Assembly (NCBI GenBank): GCA_016699615.1
Contig: CP064984.1
Coordinates: 124,001 to 188,000 of the forward strand
Direction of reading: 5' to 3'
Origin: Sphingobacteriales bacterium
Lineage (GTDB): Bacteria; Bacteroidota; Bacteroidia; Chitinophagales; JADIYW01
Length of the DNA stretch: 64,000 bases
The notes below the pieces were generated by a model. The model saw only the letters and a program-made list of their open reading frames with translations. It was not told the DNA's origin and did not search any database. Of the stretch, positions 58,562 to 64,000 are shown piece after piece; the first letter of the stretch is position 1; each line of letters begins with the position of its first letter. Both the position numbers and the translations under genes were made by a program.

Positions 58562-59125
58562 ATGAACGAAGAAGTACAACTCATTTTAGAAGAAACAAAA
58601 TCATCAATGTTTAAAGCGTTGAAATTTTTGGAAGAAGATTTAAGAAAAATAAGAGCAGGAAAAGCAAGTCCAGATATGCTCAATGGAATTACTGTAGAAT
58701 ACTATGGTATGCCTACACCATTAAATCAAGTTGCAGGTATAAAATTACTAAATACTAGAACATTGTTGATACAACCATTTGAAAAAAAATTGATTGGTGA
58801 TGTGGAAAGAGCTATTTTTCAAAGTAATATTGGTGTAACGCCACAAAATGACGGTGAAAACATTAGATTGCAAATTCCACCAATGACTGAAGAACGTAGA
58901 CGTGATTTGGTAAAACAATCTAAAAGTGAAGGTGAACAATGCAAAATAGTAATTAGAAATGCAAGAAAGGAAGCCAACGAAACTATTAAAGATTTGCAAA
59001 AAGATGGACTTTCTGAAGATTTGGCTAAAGATGCTGAATCGAATGTGCAAAATCTTACAAATGAGCACATTACAAAAGTAGACAAGATGTTACAACTTAA
59101 AGAAGAAGAAATTTTAACGATATAA
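58562..59125 (+). CDS. frr: Ribosome recycling factor
   Basis: It splits the post-termination ribosome with EF-G. The 187-residue sequence begins MNEEVQLILEETKSSMFKAL and shows KIRAGKASPDMLNGITVEYYG and the ending KVDKMLQLKEEEIL. This is a normal length (about 185). The start at 58562 is preferred over the upstream TTG because of the promoter element. It is monocistronic here, without pyrH next to it. Confidence 0.97.
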   Translation: MNEEVQLILEETKSSMFKALKFLEEDLRKIRAGKASPDMLNGITVEYYGMPTPLNQVAGIKLLNTRTLLIQPFEKKLIGDVERAIFQSNIGVTPQNDGENIRLQIPPMTEERRRDLVKQSKSEGEQCKIVIRNARKEANETIKDLQKDGLSEDLAKDAESNVQNLTNEHITKVDKMLQLKEEEILTI

Positions 59126-59190
59126 ATTGTCGTGTAATTTTATCAAAATATAAAATTTAAAAAAAAGATACGAAATCAGTAAAAAATATG

Positions 59191-59198
59191 TATCTTTG
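59191..59198 (+). promoter_or_regulatory. Promoter -7 element (TATCTTTG) of rplU-rpmA
   Basis: An exact TAnnTTTG match 21 bases upstream of the rplU ATG. It overlaps the TTG at 59196 that would be an over-long start for rplU. Confidence 0.6.
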
Positions 59199-59219
59199 CA
59201 ACTCGAAATAAAGAAAATT

Positions 59220-59528
59220 ATGTTTGCGTTAGTAGAAATAGGTGGTCATCAATTTAAAGTAAGTGCTGATCAAGAAATTTTTGTATATAAATTAGCTGGA
59301 AATGCTGGTGATAAAGTAACTTTTGATAAAGTACTTTTAGTATCTGGTGACAGTGGAACTACAGTTGGAGCACCAACAGTAGCTGGAAGCACAGTATCTG
59401 CAACTATTGTAGAGCAGCTTAAAGATGACAAAGTTTTGGTATTCAAGAAAAAAAGAAGAAAAGGTTATAAAGTTAAAAATGGTTTTAGACAATCATTAAC
59501 AAAAATAAAAATTGATTCAATAGCTTAA
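59220..59528 (+). CDS. rplU: 50S ribosomal protein L21
   Basis: The ATG at 59220 gives MFALVEIGGHQFKVSADQE, the usual L21 start, and a length of 102 residues. The C-terminal KKKRRKGYKVKNGFRQSLTKIKI is typical. It is followed 13 bases later by rpmA, the classic L21-L27 operon. Confidence 0.97.
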   Translation: MFALVEIGGHQFKVSADQEIFVYKLAGNAGDKVTFDKVLLVSGDSGTTVGAPTVAGSTVSATIVEQLKDDKVLVFKKKRRKGYKVKNGFRQSLTKIKIDSIA

Positions 59529-59541
59529 AAAATTATAAACG

Positions 59542-59790
59542 ATGGCACACAAGAAAGGCGTTGGTAGTTCAAAAAACGGTAGAGAGTCTGAAAGCAAAAG
59601 ACTTGGCGTAAAAATATATGGTGGACAAACTGTAATTCCTGGTAATATCATTATCAGACAAAGAGGTACAAAATTTCATCCAGGTGATGGTGTTGGTATT
59701 GGTAAAGACCACACTATTTTTGCTTTGGTTGATGGTGTAGTTTCTTTCAGAAAAGGATTTAAAGATAGAACTTTTGTAAGCGTAGCTTAA
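59542..59790 (+). CDS. rpmA: 50S ribosomal protein L27
   Basis: The 82-residue protein begins MAHKKGVGSSKNGRESESKR with the direct N-terminus (no cleaved extension), then LGVKIYGGQTVIPGNIIIRQ. It lies just downstream of rplU and ends before a terminator. Confidence 0.98.
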   Translation: MAHKKGVGSSKNGRESESKRLGVKIYGGQTVIPGNIIIRQRGTKFHPGDGVGIGKDHTIFALVDGVVSFRKGFKDRTFVSVA

Positions 59791-59812
59791 TAAAGCTTAT
59801 ATCCAATTATAT

Positions 59813-59843
59813 AAAAAGTGCATCTATTGATGCACTTTTTTTT
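59813..59843. terminator. Bidirectional terminator after rpmA
   Basis: The arms AAAAAGTGCATC and GATGCACTTTTT form a perfect stem with a TATT loop, and T/A runs lie on both sides, so it can serve both rpmA and the convergent coiled-coil gene. Confidence 0.85.
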
Positions 59844-59871
59844 ATTTAAACCTTAGAAAACTTATTTATAA

Positions 59872-61134
59872 TTATTCAATAGGTTGAGTTTGCTCTAATT
59901 GTTCTGCATTTTCTGCAATAATTGTTTCCTCTACTTTTTCTTCTTCATTTGTGATTTCTGTTTCAGGTTGAGCAGTTTCTGCTAATACTTCTACTGATGG
60001 TGCTTCGCTGACAACAGCTTGCTCTTGCGTTACTACAGTTTCTTCTTGTACGTTTTGTTCGTTTGTTTGTTTTGTAGCTTCTTTTGCTTTTTCTTTTTGT
60101 TGCTGCTCTTGTCTGTAAGTTTCTTTTGCTAATAGTTTTTCAACTTCAGCAATAGTCTTTTTAATATCTGCAGCTTTATTTTCTTTTTCTTTAATTCTAT
60201 CTAATATATAATTAAATCTATTTTTTATTTCATCTAGCTGCATTCTGCCTCTGGTGTAGTGTTGCATTTTTTCTACTTGCATATTGTAGTTATCCTTTTC
60301 TCTTTCTATAGATTCTACAACACCAGCTAAGATTTGTTTTAGTTTTGTAATTCTTGATTTTGATTTATTGATATTTTCTGTTGCTCTATATTTTTTCAAA
60401 TCATCATAAATCAGATTTATTTTATCGTATAAGCTACGTTTATTATTCCAACGAATTGGTGCTTCTTTTATCTCATCTTGGATTTTCTTTAAATCATCTA
60501 ATAATTTTTTCCATTGGTCTGGATAAATTAATTGACTTTGTAATCCACTAATTTGTGCATCAAATGCTTTGGCTAAAACTCTGCTTTGTTCTACATCATG
60601 CTCGGAAGTAATTCTTTTTACTGCTTTTAATGCATCGAAAACTAGATTTATTTTTTCTTTTAAGAGTGAAGTTTGCTCCCAAGTAATCTCTCCTTTCTTT
60701 TGGTAGTCTGCAATTTTATCCCATTGTTTTTTTGCTTTGTCCCAAATTTGTTGGTCATAGTTTTGGATACTATCAATATTTTGGAGAATAAGTTCTGTTT
60801 CCTCAGTTAGTAATTGTAATACTTTTGCACTCATTAGTTTTCTGCTCCATTTGTTTTGAGCTTGTGTAATGAGTTCTGGTCTATCAACTTTTACATTTTC
60901 TGGTAAGATATTGTCTTGGTTTGCATCTATAATCCATTGATAGGTAGTTTCTGGAAATACGATATCGCCACCGTTTTTTCATTCTACAAAAATTTTGTCT
61001 TGTAGTTCTTTGGTTACCATTTCTTTTGGGAAAGCGTATATATAAACCTTGGTTTCCGCTTCTTTTAGTTCTATTGTAATTAGTGCATTGTTATCTGTGC
61101 CTATTTCACCCCACATTACAATTCTTTGTTGCAT
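59872..61134 (-). CDS. Coiled-coil protein of unknown function, in-frame TGA
   Basis: The inferred protein has 420 residues, from ATG 61134 (MQQRIVMWGEIGTDNN). A small N-terminal domain (1-100), with KEAETKVYIYAFPKE and TYQWIIDANQDN, is followed by long coiled coils (about 100-340) and an acidic, Gln/Glu-rich tail. A TGA at 60979-60981 interrupts the frame between FVE and KNGGD; the annotated ATG at 60834 (MSAKVLQLL) would keep only the coiled-coil part. A Trp codon (TGG) would fit the break. Helical stretches recall the DUF349 class, but I cannot confirm it. No signal or membrane segment is seen. Confidence 0.65.
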
Positions 61135-61215
61135 AATTCTTTGTTTTTATTCTTAAATAAAAACAGTTTGTACACTGTACAAACTGCTGTGCAAATATAA
61201 TAATTTTTCAGTTAC

Positions 61216-61887
61216 TTACTTAAGTGTTACAATTTTTTGTTTGATTGTCTCAACTATTTGTTGTTGAAGATTTTGTTGTTCCATTTTAGCTTTTTGGTCA
61301 TTATCATTTTTTACAATATCTTGTTCTCTTTGAATAATTAAAGCTTTTGCAGTTTCTATTTCTTTAACATAGCCAGATTTATCTTTCTTTAAATTGTCTA
61401 TGTCTTTTCCTAATGTTTTAAGTATTTTTTCTTCTTGCTCTAATTGCTCTTGTACCATACCTAATGCTTGCTCTTGAGAGAATTTTTTAAGTAATGCTTC
61501 CATAGCTGTGTATTGTTGTGGATATGCTGCTGATGATATGAATGCACCACCAAGATCTACATAAACATATAGTACTGCGCCATTTGCTGATGGAATTGCT
61601 GTTGAATAAATATCTACTGTATTTTGACTTACTACTTTTAAGCTTGCATTGTCGCCAAATACTTCTGGTGATTTTTTGCTAGATGTAACTTTTGCATTGT
61701 TTTTCTTTAACCATTTTTCAAAGTTTTCTTTTACTTTGTCTGCTTTTCCGCCTGCAATTGGCACTTCAAATCCAGTTTGCTCACCTTTGCTCATTATTTG
61801 TCTTACTTCATTTACAACAAAGTTGTTCTGTGCATTCATGGCAAATGTTGCTAATAATAAAATTGCCAATAATTGTAATTTTTTCAT
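61216..61887 (-). CDS. Secreted protein of unknown function
   Basis: A 223-residue protein with a signal peptide (MKKLQLLAILLLATFAMNAQ), a globular first part (QTGFEVPIAGGKADKVKENF, YVYVDLGGAFISSAAYP) and a C-terminal coiled coil (about 150-223). The family is uncharacterised but looks conserved in Bacteroidota; no enzymatic motif is seen. The protein should be periplasmic. It lies between the coiled-coil gene and the PD40/SPOR gene, on the same strand. Confidence 0.75.
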   Translation of the reverse strand: MKKLQLLAILLLATFAMNAQNNFVVNEVRQIMSKGEQTGFEVPIAGGKADKVKENFEKWLKKNNAKVTSSKKSPEVFGDNASLKVVSQNTVDIYSTAIPSANGAVLYVYVDLGGAFISSAAYPQQYTAMEALLKKFSQEQALGMVQEQLEQEEKILKTLGKDIDNLKKDKSGYVKEIETAKALIIQREQDIVKNDNDQKAKMEQQNLQQQIVETIKQKIVTLK

Positions 61888-61895
61888 TTTTTAAT

Positions 61896-64000
61896 TTATT
61901 TAATAATTCCTATAATGTTGTCATTTATGTAATACAAAATAAATGCCAAATAATATCCTTCTTCACGTACTTTGTTTAATATCTTCATGGCTTCTTCTTT
62001 TGTATAATAATTTCCTAATTTATAGATGTATTGATTGTAAGAATTTGATATTTCTAAATTACCTAGAGATTTGAATTTATCCATATTTACATTTGAATTA
62101 GTATAACTACCTAATTGAACTTTATAATAATATGGATTTGGTGCTTCTTCTAACGTTTCTAAATTTTCATCATCAATTTTATCTGCAATTTCTTCTTCAG
62201 TAGGTATTTCTAAATCTTCGTCAATATCAAATAATTCTATATCTTTTGCTATTGTATTGATTGTTGGTACAGATTTCTCAATAGTCTTTTCTATATTTTC
62301 TATTGGTGTATTTTTTGGTTTTTCTATTACTGGTTTATTTTCTACAATATTTGGCTCTACTATTTCATATTTTTTAATGTCTTGTTCGTTTTTATTTTCC
62401 TTAGTAGATTTTACAGTTTCTTTTATATTTTCTTTAACTACCAAATTTTCATTATTAGTTTTTAATGTTTTTGCTGGTTTTACTTTTGTTTTATTATCAA
62501 AGTATGCAACTTTTAGTGAATCATCTACTAAAACTGGTTTAAGTATTCTATTTTCAGATGTTTTAAATTTAGTTCCAGATAATATGTATTTTTTCATTTT
62601 TACACTTCCATGTTCTAATCCATAAGTTGTTATCTCATCTTTTACTTTTACGCTGTTGTTTTCAATTACAATGCTATAGTTGTTGTTTGTCATCAACTTG
62701 ATATTAAAATAGCCACTGCTATCGTAATCAAAAGTTCTTACTTTATTTGTATTAAGATTTATTATTCTTGCTGTTGGTTTGATTAATTTATTGGTTGAGC
62801 CATCAGTAATATTTCCTCTGAATAATATATAATTTGATGTTGAGCTACTCAATACAGAATTTTTTAGACTGTAATTATCATCTGGCAATAATTTCTGTGT
62901 GATAGCAATTACATCTCCATTGAGTTTATTGTTTGTATTTATTTTAATTGTTTTGGGTTGATAACCATCTTTTGTAATATTAATTGTATAATCTTTGTTT
63001 TTACTAACTAATATTTTACTTGTTCCATCTGTATTTGTTACACCTTCATTTACTTTGGTGTTGCCTTCAAATATTTCGATATATGCATATTCTATCTTCT
63101 CATTGTTTATGCTATCTGTAACATCTACAACTACATTTAGATTGAATGGCAAAATTCTATATACATCAAAACCACCATTGCCATTTGGTCTGTCTGAACT
63201 TACATAAGCTGTTTGTGTTTCTAAATCTACAACATAACTATTCTCGCTATTTGGTGAATTTATTGGAACATGCATTAATTGTACATCTTGCCAAAGATTA
63301 CTTGAGAATTCTGCTTGATAAATGTCATATTCTCCAAAACCTCCACTCCTATCAGACGAAAAGAATAGATATTCTTTCTCTTTGTGTTTTGTATAAAATG
63401 GATTTTGCTCATTTGCTTTTGAGTTCAATAATTTACCTAAATTTTGAGGTTTTGTCCATTTCCCTTCTTTCAATTCTGATTTATAGATATCATTTCCGCC
63501 AGAACCACCTATCATATTCGATACAAAATAGATAGCTGTTCCATCTTCATTGAAGCATGGCTGCATGCAATTGTAGTTTTCTGAATTATAGGCAAATGGT
63601 TTTATTCCAACAAAGTTTCCACCTAAAAAATTAGCAATGTATATTTTCTCGGTCTCAGATTGCATGGATTTTGTTTTGCTATCTGTTATTTGTTTAGATT
63701 TCATAGAAAAAACAGCTTGATTGCCATCTTTGGTAAATGAAAATCCACTGTATTCTTTATCTTTTTCTATACTATTGATGATTTTTTTTGGTGCTGCCCA
63801 TTTATCGTACATGCGTTGTGCATGCAAGAATGTTTGCTCAGCAGTTTTTCCTTTTTTGCTATTATTTTCAGAATTTATATATTGTTGATAAACAATATTA
63901 TTTCTAAGCATTTTGATATTAATTTCGTCTGCAATGGTATTGTATGCATATTTTTCCAACACATAATTTTCTTGAAACGAATTGGCTCTAATTAATTTTT
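61896..64000 (-). CDS. PD40/beta-propeller protein with C-terminal SPOR domain, 5' end uncertain
   Basis: It is an envelope protein with PD40-type blades (residues about 70-280; SFTKDGNQAVFS, YFVSNMIGGSGGNDIY, FFSSDRSGGFGEYDIY, YVSSDRPNGNGGFDVY), carboxypeptidase-regulatory-like beta domains (about 290-440), a Lys/Glu/Asn-rich linker and a C-terminal SPOR domain (about 610-685; YYYKVQLGSYTNSNVNM). SPOR binds denuded peptidoglycan, which fits anchoring of the propeller at the wall. The ATG at 63962 is not preceded by a signal peptide, and the frame upstream is open in another phase, so the gene may begin past position 64000 with a frameshift near 63962. Confidence 0.75.
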   Translation of the reverse strand, partial: KLIRANSFQENYVLEKYAYNTIADEINIKMLRNNIVYQQYINSENNSKKGKTAEQTFLHAQRMYDKWAAPKKIINSIEKDKEYSGFSFTKDGNQAVFSMKSKQITDSKTKSMQSETEKIYIANFLGGNFVGIKPFAYNSENYNCMQPCFNEDGTAIYFVSNMIGGSGGNDIYKSELKEGKWTKPQNLGKLLNSKANEQNPFYTKHKEKEYLFFSSDRSGGFGEYDIYQAEFSSNLWQDVQLMHVPINSPNSENSYVVDLETQTAYVSSDRPNGNGGFDVYRILPFNLNVVVDVTDSINNEKIEYAYIEIFEGNTKVNEGVTNTDGTSKILVSKNKDYTINITKDGYQPKTIKINTNNKLNGDVIAITQKLLPDDNYSLKNSVLSSSTSNYILFRGNITDGSTNKLIKPTARIINLNTNKVRTFDYDSSGYFNIKLMTNNNYSIVIENNSVKVKDEITTYGLEHGSVKMKKYILSGTKFKTSENRILKPVLVDDSLKVAYFDNKTKVKPAKTLKTNNENLVVKENIKETVKSTKENKNEQDIKKYEIVEPNIVENKPVIEKPKNTPIENIEKTIEKSVPTINTIAKDIELFDIDEDLEIPTEEEIADKIDDENLETLEEAPNPYYYKVQLGSYTNSNVNMDKFKSLGNLEISNSYNQYIYKLGNYYTKEEAMKILNKVREEGYYLAFILYYINDNIIGIIK

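Noticed and set aside
1..64000. tRNA, rRNA, riboswitch, insertion sequence, prophage or integrase
   Set aside because: I looked in the gaps and saw no clover-leaf-like block, transposase, terminal inverted repeats or integrase; gaps are short. I cannot run a covariance search, so a small ncRNA could be missed.

Overview
The window is strongly AT-rich DNA from a member of the Bacteroidota. Several independent signs agree: type IX secretion (T9SS) type A and type B C-terminal sorting domains, a PorP/SprF-family outer-membrane protein, a PorE-like OmpA protein, Bacteroidota-type promoters (TAnnTTTG, sometimes with an upstream TTTG), no obvious Shine-Dalgarno sites, and mostly TAA stops. A free-living rod is likely, because the whole mreBCD-mrdA-rodA elongasome operon is present. 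The order or family cannot be fixed from the sequence alone.

Layout. Positions 1-4.8 kb (minus strand) hold a secreted protein, a PorE-like TPR/PD40/OmpA protein and lysS. Positions 5-15 kb (plus) hold a sulfotransferase, prs-rplY, purH and the rod-shape operon. Positions 15-25 kb are mixed housekeeping: a C2-like secreted protein, prmC/ribD (divergent), hemL, a minus-strand operon tdk - chalcone-isomerase-like - aroQ - M43 metalloprotease, a repeat protein and waaA. Positions 25-32.5 kb (plus) are the start of a surface-polysaccharide region: nucleotide-sugar dehydrogenase, rfbB, a Wza-type export protein, a Wzz-type protein, rfbC and cysQ. Positions 32.5-38.4 kb (minus) carry YigZ, a PLP deaminase-family enzyme, an SDR, a GT2 and a YfhO-like membrane protein. 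Positions 38.5-48.1 kb are a second polysaccharide block: GT10 and GT11 fucosyltransferases, GT2, GT9-like, a GMD-like dehydratase, two FkbM methyltransferases, a sugar C-methyltransferase and a flippase. Positions 48-56 kb (plus) hold a neutral ceramidase, a very large T9SS type B protein with thirteen near-identical 52-residue repeats, and its PorP/SprF partner. Positions 56-64 kb carry membrane proteins, a phasin/histone-H1-like protein, frr, rplU-rpmA, and envelope or coiled-coil proteins.

How the genes fit together. The 25-48 kb region looks like one surface-glycan programme: dTDP- and UDP-sugar modification, fucosylation, methylation, Wzx-like flipping, and Wza/Wzz-like export and length control. 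The 50-56 kb pair, the PorE-like protein and the M43 protease point to active T9SS secretion.

Important caveat. About thirteen genes are broken by single-base frameshifts, most of them at homopolymer runs. Five more places have in-frame stop codons. Broken genes include prs and mrdA, which are essential or nearly so. The simplest reading is residual consensus error in the assembly, not real decay, so coordinates below cover the inferred intact genes. No tRNA, rRNA, CRISPR array, insertion sequence or phage gene was recognised. No stretch longer than 300 bases lacks a gene once the frameshifts are taken into account.
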